This document shows positions 33,906-45,670 of a stretch of DNA of 64,000 nucleotides, one piece after another. A model generated the notes under the pieces. The model saw only the letters and a program-made list of their open reading frames with translations, was not told where the DNA came from and ran no database searches. This DNA comes from Dolomedes plantarius (Eukaryota > Arthropoda > Arachnida > Araneae > Dolomedidae). The stretch's first letter is position 1. The number at the start of each line of letters is the position of its first letter. The position numbers were made by a program, and so were the translations under genes. Where the stretch lies: assembly GCA_907164885.2 (NCBI GenBank), contig OU015493.1, positions 220,959,677 to 221,023,676 on the forward strand, given 5' to 3'.

Positions 33906-34634
33906 TGTAACATTTATGTACTTTCATAAAAAAGAAATACATTGATTTCGACATCTTCAAATATGGCCGAATTTCAAAATGGTAGCCCGGTCTACCCGGA
34001 ATTGTGATCGACATAGGAATTGCTTTATTATTACCATGTTTTTATTAACTTGCATATTAAAACCCGAATATTAAAATTTTGAGAAAAATAAAATAATTTA
34101 CATTTTGAAAGAAAATTCTTAAATTTTTGTAGAAATATAATTTGAATACAGAATTCATGTACATGAAGGATATTCAAATTTCAAATAAGCTTACTTTTTC
34201 CTTATTTTTGTTATGAAGATACGCTCATTCACAAATTAATGGTAAAACATTTTTTGAATATGGAATTTTGCTATATCTACTAGATTTTTCTATTGATCTA
34301 TAATTTTACGGATTCTATACAGTACATGTCATATATATGAACTCTTTAAGAATCTTTTTCTAGTCCTTGATTTTAGTAATAGGATTCCTGGTCCTTTTTT
34401 CCGTGTACTCACATTGATGACCTGATCGAAGGAAAACGTTTTCAGGTACGTAAATCCTCGATTATTTAATAATATTTAAATTAATCTCGTCTCTCTATAG
34501 CCGAAATAAATGTGAGGCGTACGTATTTAATGATATAATCCAATTAAGACGTCCTTCTGAAAGACAAAAATTAGTTATTGAATTATTTAAACACTTAAAA
34601 TAAGATCATTTCATACGGGGTATTGACAGTACTA
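33906..34634. other. AT-rich non-coding DNA, copy of 2761-3489
   Basis: Only scattered substitutions relative to copy 1. No gene seen. Confidence 0.5.
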
Positions 34635-34695
34635 CAGTAGAGTCCCGATAATCCGACCTTCGGTAACCCGAAAGTCCGCTTAATCCGACCCCAAA
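34635..34695 (+). repeat. Tigger/pogo end fragment, copy 2
   Basis: The same CAGTAGAGTCCCGATAATCC terminus after TA as at 3490. The following 34696-35100 is the poly-G-bearing spacer seen in copy 1. Confidence 0.75.
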
Positions 34696-35100
34696 AGCCA
34701 AAAAGAACTAAGTTTACATTAAAACCATAGTGAAACTTACCGTAATAGGCTGAGGTTTTTTAACCGGACCGAACCCCAAAAAATACGATTGCATGTTAAT
34801 GTGGTAACCTCCCGAATTCGGGCAGGGAATTCCCTCCTTTTTTTGGAACTCCCCTAGAGTGTGGGATGTTTTGTCCCTCCCAATGAGATCTGCAGATTTT
34901 TTTTGGGGGGAGGGGGGGGGCTATGCCGACTGTTAATAATTTATTCAGCGATTGAGTGCGTCTATTCTAATTCTTTCGGGTCGAGTCTTGCCCTGCTTCT
35001 AAATAATTAATTATATTCATGCATTTCGTGCGTTTCAAAGAATGTACATATATTTTTCTGGTTCAAAGATTATAGCTATATTTTTCTGTTTTATACATTA

Positions 35101-36177
35101 CTAGCCGTACCCGTCCCGGCGTTGCTCGGGTAATGTAATTACCAATTTTTTAGTAGCCTTAACCCTTTGTTAATGGGCGTCGCTGTCATCCTTTTCCTCA
35201 CCACGATACATTATTTTACCCATATAAATTTAATCCTTTCTGGCACATTTAGGCAAAATTTTTGACATAGGATTACTTAAAACTTTCCACAACAGTCAGA
35301 GAGACGAAAAACGTATTAATATGTTTATTGTGCTGAAATTCTTTGAAATCTTCATAGATTTTTTCCACAAACACACCACAAATTATATGATATTAACTAA
35401 GTGTTGGCCAAAAAAATTACGGCATTACTAAATGCGATTTTTTAATCGATTATCACTGCAATTGTAATTGATTTCCTTTAACCACACAATCCCTCATAGA
35501 AAACAAACGCCCCAACACATCACGTGCTTGACGTCGAAAAAGACACGCCCATTTTCTCTCGCTTTACCTTCGTCCGGAAATGAAGAACAAAATCTCCAAA
35601 ATGAGATTTCTCGCAAGAGTTTCCGAATCATAAAATAAATTATTAAAAAATAACTACAATTTGTAAATTAATTTTGATTCTGGCTTTCGAAACTGTGATG
35701 TATAGGGTCTCTGAGATAAAAATTTCGTAAAAATGTAACAACATTTACGTATCGATTCGACAATTTGGAAAAAAGGGTCGCGGCCAAAATCGCGTTTTTC
35801 CCGAAAAACGGGTGCGTACAGGCGATCGAAAAAAAATCATAATTAATAGATAAATTAAGACAGACAATTTTAATTGTGATTTCCGTATAGTGTCATCTTT
35901 CCCGTATAGGCTCGTCCGAAACAAAAAATTCTTGGACTGATACGTTAGGATTTATGGAGATTTTACTCGTCCGGGAGCTCCAAACCGCGACTAAATATTT
36001 AATTACTGAAAATCTAATTAAAAAATCGAAAAAAGGGCTTCGAGGTGCATAATGTAACCTCGGGGGGCATCTTCGTGTCGAATCTCAAGAATGTCCGACC
36101 TGCCGTCTTTACGCCGGGCCGCGAGCAGACAAAAACTCGGTCACACACACACAGACTTTGCTTTTTATATATACAGA
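35101..36177 (-). mobile_element. Non-autonomous Helitron, copy 2
   Basis: Counterpart of 3956-5033. CTAG is at 35101-35104 with A before, and TCTGTATATATAAAAAGC starts the minus strand at 36177. It was duplicated with the block rather than independently inserted. Confidence 0.8.
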
Positions 36178-36408
36178 TTTTTCTATAGAAAAAAAGCAAA
36201 TAATTATATTCATTCATTAGTTCTGCATGGATGTTGAAGTGGATATAATTAATAAGTTAATTTTTATAAAAGTTTGTATTTCTTGATAATTATATAATAA
36301 AAAATTTGATAATTATAATTTTCTAATATTATTATAAATTTCATAATTTTTTTAGTATAAAAGACAGTTTTAAGCTACTTAATAAATAATTCGATTGACG
36401 CCTATTCA

Positions 36409-36835
36409 CTGTTTATGTATTGTATACCCAACAAACACAGAGGCATCGGGTCGGGGCCGGATGATTCCGGCCAGCCGATTTCTCCACTGCCGGGCCGGCA
36501 CATTAGGTCAGTATCGGATCCGTCACGGGCTTGTCCTCTCGCCCGCGACTTTCCCGTCGAGTGCTGGGCCGCTTCCGGTAACAATGAAGCTATCGTGCAT
36601 CCGACTGTGAACCGTGATACAACCGCAAGGTCCCCGTCGATGCGGACATAAAGCCGCACCATTGCCGGAGGGGGACGGGCCGGTTATGGGAGCAATAATT
36701 CGTGTCGACAGGCCGTCAAATACCCATCTCGCAGCCAGCAAAGCGCCGTCGATCACGGTTAATTGCCAGTATTGTGCAGAAATTGAAATGCCGACAGTTT
36801 TTCAAAGCTTTTCGTAGAACCCTTCCGTTCACAGG
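36409..36835. repeat. GC-rich island, copy 2
   Basis: Near-identical to 5265-5690; few of the differences seen are CpG losses. The frames are open on both strands as in copy 1, and no domain is recognised. Confidence 0.6.
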
Positions 36836-36916
36836 CTTTTTATTTTTATTAATGAGATTGTTTATAACAACACTACTTATATATATATATATAACATCTG
36901 ATATATATCTCATATA

Positions 36917-38317
36917 CACTCATGGACAAAAAAATTAGCGCACCAAAAAGGAGTCGTCAAAATGAAAGGAAATTTTACATACGTAATGACTACTTTGATA
37001 TAAGTAAATGATAAGAAAATCAAAGAAAAAGGATAATTTATTTCAGAGAAAAAGGCAAAAGGAGGAGTTAATACTCCGTTGGACCCCCTCTAGCGCGAAT
37101 GCACGATGCGATACGATCGGGCATTGAGTCATACAAGTTCTGTATGATGTCTTGAGACATTTCGTTCCATATTTGCTGTAACCTTGCCTCTAGTTCGTTC
37201 AAACTCGTCAGATGCCCAACTCGTCGTCCCAAATGATCCCAGATATGCTCGATTGGAGACAAATCTGGAGATCGGGCACGCCAAGGAAGGGTAGTAACAG
37301 TGCGGAGACAGTCTTGTGAAACCCTTGCCGTATGAGGCCGAGCATTGTCTTGTTGAAAAATGGCTCCTTGGAGCCGTTGCATGAGTGGCAACACATGTGG
37401 TTGCAGGATTTCATGAACATACCGCTGGGCTGTCATGGTGCCACGGAACAATACTAGGGGTGACCGTGTATTGTAGGCAATGGCACCCCATACCATCACA
37501 CCAGCTGTGGGAGCGATGTGTCGCTGTACAGCAAAGGCAGGATTGAAGCGTTCACCACGGGCTCTCCACACACGAACACGGTTGTCATCACTGCCGAGAT
37601 TGAATCTGGATTCGTCGCTAAAGACGACCTGGTTCCATTTCGCTGCAGTCCAGTTTCCTTGTGCGCGGCAAAACTCCAAACGGAGGCGTCGATGGGTGGG
37701 CGTCAAGGGCAGCACACGTAATGGGCGCCGCGATACCAACTGTCTTTCAGCCAGGCGCCTTCGTATGAGACACAGAGGCCCCTAGTGACGGTGCTACCTG
37801 TGCCTGGATGGCGGCCGATGAAGCAGTTGGCTGTACGCGTGCATTTCTTACGATGTGGCGGTCTTCTCGACAACTGGTCTGTCGAGGGCGTCCTGAGCGT
37901 GTTCTTCGTGTACATGACATCTCTCGGGTCCACTGGTCCCAACACCTCCTCACAACACAATCAGAGCGGCCTAATTGACGTGCTACTCGCCTAGCTGACC
38001 ACCCAGCTTCCATCATCCCGACAATTCTCCCCCTCTGAAACTTCGACAACTGCTTATATTGTCTTCGAACACGGCGTAATGGTATGTCTATCTCAGCTCT
38101 TCCTTTGTAAATGATTCAGCACACTCAAACAAGCTTTGGTTACCTGTTTTATACTCCACAGAGTACGATGTTCAACACCCTCTACCGGCTATACGTAATA
38201 AGCAATCACGCTGCATTTCTAATCATTTGCATATCTCCCCGACATGTACCTTAATTGCAAGTTTCGTTACAATCCCGCAAATATTTCTTGGTGCGCAAAT
38301 TTTTTTGTCCATGAGTG
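36917..38317 (-). mobile_element. Tc1-B, copy 2
   Basis: TA at 36915-36916 and 38318-38319, with inverted ends CACTCATGGACAAAAAAATT and …TTTTTTTGTCCATGAGTG. Collinear with 5771-7175. Confidence 0.92.
37068..38085 (-). pseudogene. Tc1-B transposase, copy 2
   Basis: The catalytic half is one open frame of 223 codons from 37739 to TAA 37068, with VVFSDES, QQDNARPH and SPIEHIW; the C-terminus is intact, unlike copy 1. The N-terminal half (helix-turn-helix: MEAGWSARRVARQLGRSDCV) is in another frame at 37747-38049. The start codon equivalent to 6943 is ATA here. One frameshift near 37740 is the main lesion. Confidence 0.9.
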
Positions 38318-38655
38318 TATATCTGTTGATATCAGATGTTATATATATAATACTTGATATATATAACATCTGATATCTACCCTTACACTTAATTTCTTTT
38401 TTTTTCTGGCTCTCCATGTATAAGTAGTATTAATATTTTTAACTTTTCTCTTTTTTTCGTGTATTTTCCGGTAATAGTAAATATTAATCTCTGCTAAAAC
38501 CTAAAAGTTTTGTTCAGAATAATCCCTTAAAATTATATTTTGTACATGTTATTTTAAGTAAAGTTCCTAATTGTTCTCGAATAAGACAATTATAATATTT
38601 TCCATAGAGGAAATTTATTTCATTCTTCTCAAAGTTAAAAGTTACGATTCTCAAA

Positions 38656-40294
38656 GTTACGATTTTCAATGAAATAGGGGTCTATCCATTAATTAAAATG
38701 AATATTTAAGAATGCGTATTTAACAATAAGATCTATAATCTATTCTTAACAAAACAACATGAAATATTTTAAAAACATAGTAAAACTTTATTTTTAAGAA
38801 ACCAGTAATCAAAAAGTAACAAAAACTTTATCCCACAACAGTCATCGAACACTTGTAAAAAAATCTCTACTTATAAGTAAATATTCTAATTTTTCGTTAA
38901 ATTAATATTTAGTAGGATATCCTTTAGCATCAACAGCAGCTTTTAAACGTTTGGGAATAGATTGCACTAGTTCTTTTGTAATTTCTGCATCAATGTTCAT
39001 CCATTTTTCCATCATAATTGTTTTTAGTTCGCTTTTCGTCTGAATGTCGTGTTTTCGTACTCGAACCTCCAGTTCTCTCCAAAAATGTTCTATTGAGTTT
39101 AAATCTGGCGATTGAGGTGGTGTTTTCAAAACTTGTGGACAATTATAGAGACACCAGAGGCGAATGTTGAAAGCCGCGTCCTTAGGATCTTTATCTTGAT
39201 CCAAAAAAAATTTTTCTTTTCAAATACCCAAATTTTAGGCTGATAATTTTAAATTGTCTCTTAAAATATTTATATAAACAGCATGATTCATTATGCCATC
39301 AATAAATACCAAATTACCTAGTCCTGATGTTGACATGCACACCCACACAAGGACACCTCCACCGCCATGCTTAACTGTTCCTACTAAGTTCTTGGGATTA
39401 AGTTCCTCATTTTTTCTTCTCCATACAATTATACGCCCATCGGAACTAAAAATGTTAAACTTGCTGTCATCGGCAAATAAGACATTATTCCAATAGGTTT
39501 GGGGCTTATTAATCATTGATAGTGCGAAGGAAAACCTGAGCTTTCTGTTTTTGCCACTCACAAAACAATTTCTACGGGCAGATCGCCCATATAATCCAGC
39601 TGCTCTGAGAACTCGTCGAATAGTTTCAGGTGAAATTGAAGTAGAAAATGTTTCATTAAATTCTGCAGAAAGTTTTACAGCACTCAAACGTAGATTTTTC
39701 ACAAATTTTCTAATTACAAATCTCTGATCACGTTTTGTTAACTTTGCCGGACGACATTTTCTTATCTTGATTTTGATCCGATTTTCTTCTTTAAAGCGTT
39801 TTATCCCATACTGCACAGTATAATGGGATAAATTAAGTAATTTAGCAATATTCCGAACTGATTTACCACAACTATGATGAAAAATGATTAATTTTCGATC
39901 AATGCTGTTTGTTGTTTCTTTGCGAGCCATCTTTAAATAATAAATAGAATATTACGGAATAGGCAAGCAAAAATTAAAGCTAAACGATATTTTAAATGAC
40001 ACCACAATTCAAAAATAAAAATAAAGTGCCAGGCGATAATTTTTGTTATGAATTTATCCGAAAATATTTCAGTGTACGATGACTTTTGTGAGATAAAGTT
40101 TTTGATACTTTTTGATTATTAGTGTCTTAAAAATAAAGTTTTACTATGTTTTCAAAATATTTAGTATAGATATGTTAAGAATAGATTATAAATCTTATTA
40201 TTAAATGCCCATTATGTAATATTCATTTTAATTAATGGATAGATCCCTATTTCACTGAAAATCGTAAGTGTACGAACACATTTTGGAGCCACTG
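38656..40294 (-). mobile_element. Tc1-C, copy 2, one end truncated
   Basis: The right end …GTGTACGAACACATTTTGG then AGCCACTG precedes TA at 40295-40296. The left outermost ~30 bp of the inverted repeat are lost in the 1.5 kb deletion. No LINE is present: the target AAATTAAGTAATTTAGCAAT is continuous near 39830-39850. Confidence 0.9.
38902..39930 (-). pseudogene. Tc1-C transposase, copy 2
   Basis: One frame runs from MARKET at 39930 to the stop at 38902, interrupted only by TAA at 39235-39237 and a nearby TGA about 15 bases further on, between the DNLKLSA and FFLDQDKD segments. The first catalytic motif reads FADDSKF (FADESKF in copy 1). SPDLNSIEHFW is present. With about 343 codons, it is close to full length. 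Confidence 0.9.
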
Positions 40295-41231
40295 TAGGTG
40301 TTCATATTCAAAATGAACTATTTCCCTTTTGGAACAAAAAATAAGACATGAAATAATATTACTCTTAAAATTTTGTAAATTTTATTCTATTCTTTTAGAT
40401 TCCACCCCTGATCTAAGCAACCAAGACCGACTTACTGTTGTAGTAAGATTTGTTCTATTAAATAATAAATCAAAGCAAATAGAAATTAGGGAGCTTTTTT
40501 GGGGGATTTATTTCAATATCAGATTTCCTTGAAACAGATAAATCAAATAGGTCTACAAAATGTAAATATGTGGAAAGTATGTTACATGATCCATTTAAAA
40601 TGAAAAATGTATTATAGCTGAAAATTTATTCGATGAAACTGATAACGTTGCCCTCTATATTTCCCTTGAAATGAACGCGTTAAATGTGATTCAATACCTA
40701 TTTATAAACAACCTCATCTATCTGTTTCCAAATTTAGTGATTACCATACGAATTTTATTAACATTGCCTGTGACTGTGGCTAGCGGGGAAAGAATCTTTT
40801 CAAAACTTAAAATAATAAAAAATTATTTGAGATCTACAATGGGACAAGAAAGGCTTTCAGACTTATCTATTATTGGCATCGAAAAGGATATTTCGGAAGA
40901 TATAGATGATTAGATATTATAACAGAATTTGCATTAAAAAAGGCAAGGAAAGAAAAGGTTATCTTTTTGACTGACTTATTAAGTATATGTATGAATAGAT
41001 ATGTGTTGTATGTATTTAATATAACGTATTCATTTAGTTGTTATATCAACACATTAATTATTATGTTAGGTTATAAAATTAAAAAATAAACTGAATTTAT
41101 AATATTTTCTGTTATTCGTTGTTTCATTTAAGGTAAAAATATTTCAGAGAAATTCCAATTAATCCATACGGTATGAGGGAGGGGGGAATTATTCTCGCAC
41201 ACGGGTGGCAGCTACCCTAGAAACTGCCCTG
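40295..41231 (+). mobile_element. hAT-A, copy 2, 3' part
   Basis: Continues the hAT-A coding sequence right of Tc1-C and ends CTAGAAACTGCCCTG at 41231. The same ~0.9 kb internal deletion as copy 1 is at about 40518. Everything left of Tc1-C was removed by the 1.5 kb deletion. Confidence 0.85.
40671..40913 (+). pseudogene. hAT-A dimerisation-region fragment, copy 2
   Basis: 80 codons with LPVTVASGERIFSKLK and STMGQERLSDLSIIGIE, the hAT C-terminal dimerisation region. An upstream piece at 40329-40532 matches the DUF4371-like part. The two are separated by the deletion and frame breaks. Confidence 0.88.
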
Positions 41232-41699
41232 TTTTTACTAGCACATTAAAAGCTACTAAATTACTGTCAACATTTACATACATACAAACACACACTTTCT
41301 AATTTTATCTCTGATGAGATGGAGTTTGTTTTTATGAAGCATATTCGGAAAATATGAATACGGTTCATATCAATGGGTGTTAAAACTTATAAAGTATTTG
41401 TACCTACATTTACATCTACGTTGGTCAGCTATGTGAAATTTATTTTCAGTCATCAATTATTTTTATTTCATTTCCTCGATTCATTCTTTATTGTTCTATA
41501 CATCACTAGGTATAAAGTATGCGAATAAATACTGTAAAAATGACGAATAAAATTCAATGTACCTCAATATTTTAATAACAATATTATGACTGTATAGAGG
41601 TTTAAAAATGTATGATATGTTTTTAGTGTTTAATCTGTTAAACATTTATTGAAATGCATTCGGACTCAATTTCATTTAAAAGAGAACTGTCACTCGAAG
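41232..41699. other. Non-coding DNA, copy of 14216-14686
   Basis: Ends with the target sequence ACTCGAAG (41692-41699). No gene recognised. Confidence 0.5.
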
Positions 41700-42769
41700 C
41701 AGGGGAGTAGCTACCGTGGAGCAGTTGGAGCGAACTGCTCCAGGCACACGAATCATGAGGGGCGCAAAATTTGAAAGAGTGAAATAAAAATTTGTGAAAA
41801 CTTTTGTATAAATAATTTCGATTTGTCAGATTTTCTATAAAATATACAAAAAATAATTGAAATATTTTTAAGTAAATAAAACTGTAAGTACCAAAATATA
41901 TTAGAATGTACTTGATTTACCATAATTTTTAATTTCAGAAAATTTTCACTTTAAATTTAACGCTTTATGTACCTCTAATAAACCTATAAAAATGTATGAT
42001 GATTGCTAAGAATGCATAAAAGCACTAGTATAGGCACTTTCTATACATATTATAAGTTGTGTTTTACTGCAAAGAAGTTACATGTATCCGGTGATTCCCA
42101 CGAGCGCCAAATATAAACTTTTTCATATCTGGTGCTATTAGTGTGATGGATAACATAAGATCACTCTGTGCATTATGTTAGGGTGATTCTGCGTTTGCCT
42201 GGGTAAATAACTCATCCGACTAAAATCGGAATTAAAATTCAAAATATCTGCAATATTGCCCTAAAGTTTACTGCATTCATCTGAGCAATTCCTTGAAGAT
42301 TTAAGGTTTTCTGAGCTTATTTCTTTTAAAACGAATTTCTCGTTAATAGAAGTGAGGAAGAGAAGAAATATTTCGTTGAAAACGCATTTCAGCACAGCTT
42401 TTCCATTTGTCAAATACCTGGAGTATACATGCATTTAACATTTTTGTTGGAAAAACTCCGCGTATTTCGGTAAATTTGGCATATTTGAATCCTTTCAATT
42501 ACATGTATTGAATGATTAATGTAAGCAGAATGTAACAAGTTATTTAGGAAAGAAATCAACTTAATATTAAAACTAGTATTGCGTATGACAGATTAAAGTA
42601 CTTCCAGTTTCACTATTCTGCTTTTTAACGGAAGAGTAATGTTATAAATAATATTTGTAGACAAAGCACTGTTCAGTAATATGAATAATTAATTAAACTT
42701 TACTTAAGTTAACCGAAAAAAACTGAAAAGTACAAAAACATATGAGCAAATGTAAAATTTGTTATTGAT

Positions 42770-42990
42770 TTTCAATCTCTCGCAATATTAGTGCAAATCA
42801 GATGGAGTAATATTGCTTGGTTTGGAGCACTACGGCCAATTTTTGCTACACAAGGGTGTATTAGACCAGGACTACTGCTTAAAACTGATTCCGAACGGCT
42901 ACAAGCACATCCATGCCAAGAGTGGGAATCGAACCCACAGACTTTGGTACCGTATGCCAGCGTCCTAGCCATTCCGCCATCGCTCAGTGC
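42770..42990 (-). repeat. tRNA-derived SINE
   Basis: The minus strand from about 42988 has an A-box-like GATGGCGGAATGGCTAGGAC and a near-perfect B box GGGTTCGATTCCCAC about 35 bases on, as in a tRNA gene (RNA polymerase III promoter). A ~130-base unrelated body ends …GCGAGAGATTGAAAATC. The putative acceptor arms do not pair well, so it is not a working tRNA gene. GCAAATG occurs on both sides (about 42745 and 43001) as a possible short target duplication. Confidence 0.7.
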
Positions 42991-43617
42991 AGTAACATTG
43001 CAAATGAACAAATACAATTATATTTGTGTTGTTATTAGCATAACTATCATAATTCATTGAATTTGAATCCCGTTTACACCACCGAAATCAATTACGTGTT
43101 TAATCGGGGGCAACGTGCACGCAAATTCCCAAATCATAATAAATAGAAATTAAACTAAATTGTAGTAACAGTTTTCAGTTTTACCTAAAACTTTTCTAGT
43201 TTAGTCGAAAAAATAAGTTTTAGTTAGGAAAACGATTGAAAAAAAATAGTTGCTTTCGGGCAAAAATAGAAGCAATTATATAATTTTATTAGTAGTAAAA
43301 TTATGGTTCAATATTAAGTTAATTGTAAAAACTCAGAACAGGTTTACGTTTAGTCAAAACATTTGAAATTAAAGAGAAGTTAAGACTTTATGACCGACTA
43401 AGTCTAAATGGAAATATTGTCTATCAGTTTATAAATATATAAAAAAAATTCTCACATAAATAGTATCACTAAACATTTCTAAAACTTTCTTTCAAGTTCA
43501 TCTTAAATTGTAAGAAAAATTAAGAACGGATCAATGACTTCTAAACTCGAAGTTGCTGAACTACTTTGAATTCACACCGCAGCCTGAAGTAGCTTCTCTG
43601 ACATTATTACAGCATGC

Positions 43618-43833
43618 ATGATTTTTTTAACTTTACCGGTGACGACAGCGACATCAGAACGAAGCTTTTCAAAGCTGAAATTAATCAAAGCATATTTAAG
43701 AAGCAATATGTCACAACACCGTCTTAGCTCTTTGGCCGCGATATCAATTGAAAGAGCAATAGCTTGTCAACTTGATCTGGAGAAAATGATTGACCGACTT
43801 GCAAACGGGAAAGTGAGAAAACAACAATTTTGA
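43618..43833 (+). pseudogene. hAT-B transposase C-terminal fragment
   Basis: 71 codons containing LTLPVTTATSERSFSKLKLI and RLSSLAAISIERAIA, the hAT dimerisation signature of ZMYM1-like transposases. It is related to but clearly different from hAT-A. The rest of the transposase is missing. Confidence 0.85.
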
Positions 43834-44103
43834 AGGTTTTTTTTATGTGCAAACTAAACATGCTCAAGTAAATTTTGTCAACAGAGTTTATAAAATACGT
43901 AGTAAATATTAGTGGGTACTCCGTACTTAAAGAATTATAATTTGTTTTATTATTATATTCATATTTATTAAATTGAATTTATTATTGTTACAATGTCTTG
44001 AATTTCAAATAAATTTCGCCAGAACTCTTCCAAGAAACAAATGGGCGCACCCATTTTACTTGCTCCAGGGCGCTAAATATGCAGCTACGCCAGTAACTCG
44101 AAG

Positions 44104-44984
44104 TATTTTACTTTATGCTATGAATATATCTATCTTCTAATAAATAAAAACGGTAGTGTTATTCATTGTGAAATCAGTACACTTATGCCCCCCCCCCAAA
44201 AAAAAGCTCTGAAAATAAACGAAAATGGTCATGTTTATGTAAAAAAATGGCTCCAAGTCCAGCACCACGAAATATTTAAATCATGAAATAATTATCAACA
44301 CCATCACCGAAAAATTTGAAGTCCAAATAAGTGTAACCCAGTGGTCTACCAAAAAGGAAATGAAGCGCCTAACGAAATTGATCTTGGCGATACGCATCTG
44401 CTGGTAGGGTTGCCAGGCAAATCGAAGAGAACCAGAGTTTGAAATGAAGCCCGATAGATACCCAATTTGGCATCCAAGAGAGTCTGCCGAAAAGTCCGTC
44501 TTAATCAAAATGAAAAACAAATTTAGGCAGGTACTACTTTTTCCTCTCTTGCGCATAAACAGAGGCGAAAAAATTATTCATTTGTAAGTGGATGTTTATT
44601 TCATTCCTATAGGAGTTGATGAAAAATATGCAAGGGAATTTTGTGTTTTTTTCAGCTTCACCGGAGCTTGGAACGCAGAACCCCCCCCCCCCCCACACAC
44701 ACACACACACATACACAAACAACAACAACAACATACACAAACGCACACACTTGTTTAATAATACCGCTGCGCTCCCCTGTTTGAAAAGCATTGTGTGCGC
44801 GTTTGTAATAGGAAGTCTCGTGTTTTGAACAGCTTTTGAAGCTTAAAGAATTGGAAATCAGAAGGATACACGTTTCATAAATTCCCTCAAACATCAATAT
44901 CTAAGATAATAGGGCATACAATATACATATCTTAAATCAGAAAATATGTTGAGCTCAAATATACAGGTAATAAATGCAGCCCTA
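44104..44984. other. Unassigned DNA with CA/AAC microsatellite
   Basis: A C run, (CA)n and (AAC)n lie at 44683-44750 and a C run near 44190. The 91-codon minus ORF at 44281-44556 has no recognisable domain, signal or context. I cannot support it as a gene. Confidence 0.5.
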
Positions 44985-45246
44985 TACAGAAAGTCGTTCG
45001 CACTTTATGAACACGATTTTACTAGTTAAGTTTTAAGTATAAATGCAGGGGCGTTCCAACCCGGGGGTGCAAGGGGTGCGGGGCACACGGGCGGCACATC
45101 AAGGGGGGCGGCAAGTCAGCCGCCCGGATAAAAAAAATTTAAAACTAATTTATTAGAAAAATAATTAATATAAAAATATCACCATTATGATAGGTAACTA
45201 CTTAGAGTTAAAAATGCATTTTACAAGTATAACTGGAAATAAACAG

Positions 45247-45670
45247 TAAGGTTTGGACTCAGAAGGGGAAGTGACGCGCCCAGGCGACAGTCGCGACCTA
45301 TAGCCACAACTGTAGCTCTGTATAATAAGGACCTTAGATTTATCGCTTTTGCGAAGCCAGTGTGTCTACAGGACATTGCTGATCTAGTGTAATTTTTGTT
45401 TATTCTGCACATGCCGGATGTGATGAGGTTTGCGCGCGAAAAATGTTAAAAGAAGGTTATTCTGGGAGATTTTGTCTTAGGCTGAGGTCGTGTCAGATCA
45501 TTTGCGCTCCCGGTATGCTATTTTTATTGTGATTTCGTTTTGTAACTCTGTGTGTCTCTATATATAATCAAATGTGTTTGATTAAATTAAGACTTCGATT
45601 TTATTTGGCGAAGCAAGAATGCCTATATTTTAATGATAATTTAAATTCGGCCATGGAGAAATTTACTTAA
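45247..45670. other. Insert of unknown type inside hAT-A
   Basis: Absent from the homologous position near 8592. The empty sequence AAATAAACAAAACC is opened after TAAACA (45241-45246), and TAAACA recurs at 47122-47127 after the TTAA dimer, suggesting a 6-bp target duplication. No LTR, tRNA or transposase features recognised. Confidence 0.5.

Larger units (their letters stand above)
32158..42078. repeat. Segmental duplication, copy 2
   Basis: Collinear with 821-15035. It lacks the LINE and also about 7493-9007, where a short filler is found (38640-38657). Tc1-A is internally shortened. Right of 42078 it continues into the interior of hAT-B, whereas copy 1 changes sequence at 15035, so copy 1 is the truncated one at that end. 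Confidence 0.85.
41700..44095 (+). mobile_element. hAT-B, 2.4 kb, complete ends
   Basis: An 8-bp target duplication ACTCGAAG lies at 41692-41699 and 44096-44103. The ends CAGGGGAGTAGCTAC and (inverted) TACTGGCGTAGCTGC match at most positions. A subterminal hairpin GGAGCAGTT…AACTGCTCC lies at about 41718-41741. The interior is mostly non-coding with one hAT C-terminal fragment and a nested SINE, so it is a decayed, internally deleted copy. Confidence 0.9.

Noticed and set aside
42915..42990. tRNA gene on the minus strand
   Set aside because: The B box is good but the acceptor and anticodon arms do not pair properly, and a SINE body follows.
44281..44556. 91-codon minus-strand ORF
   Set aside because: No recognised domain, no homologous copy in the window and no promoter or splice context.
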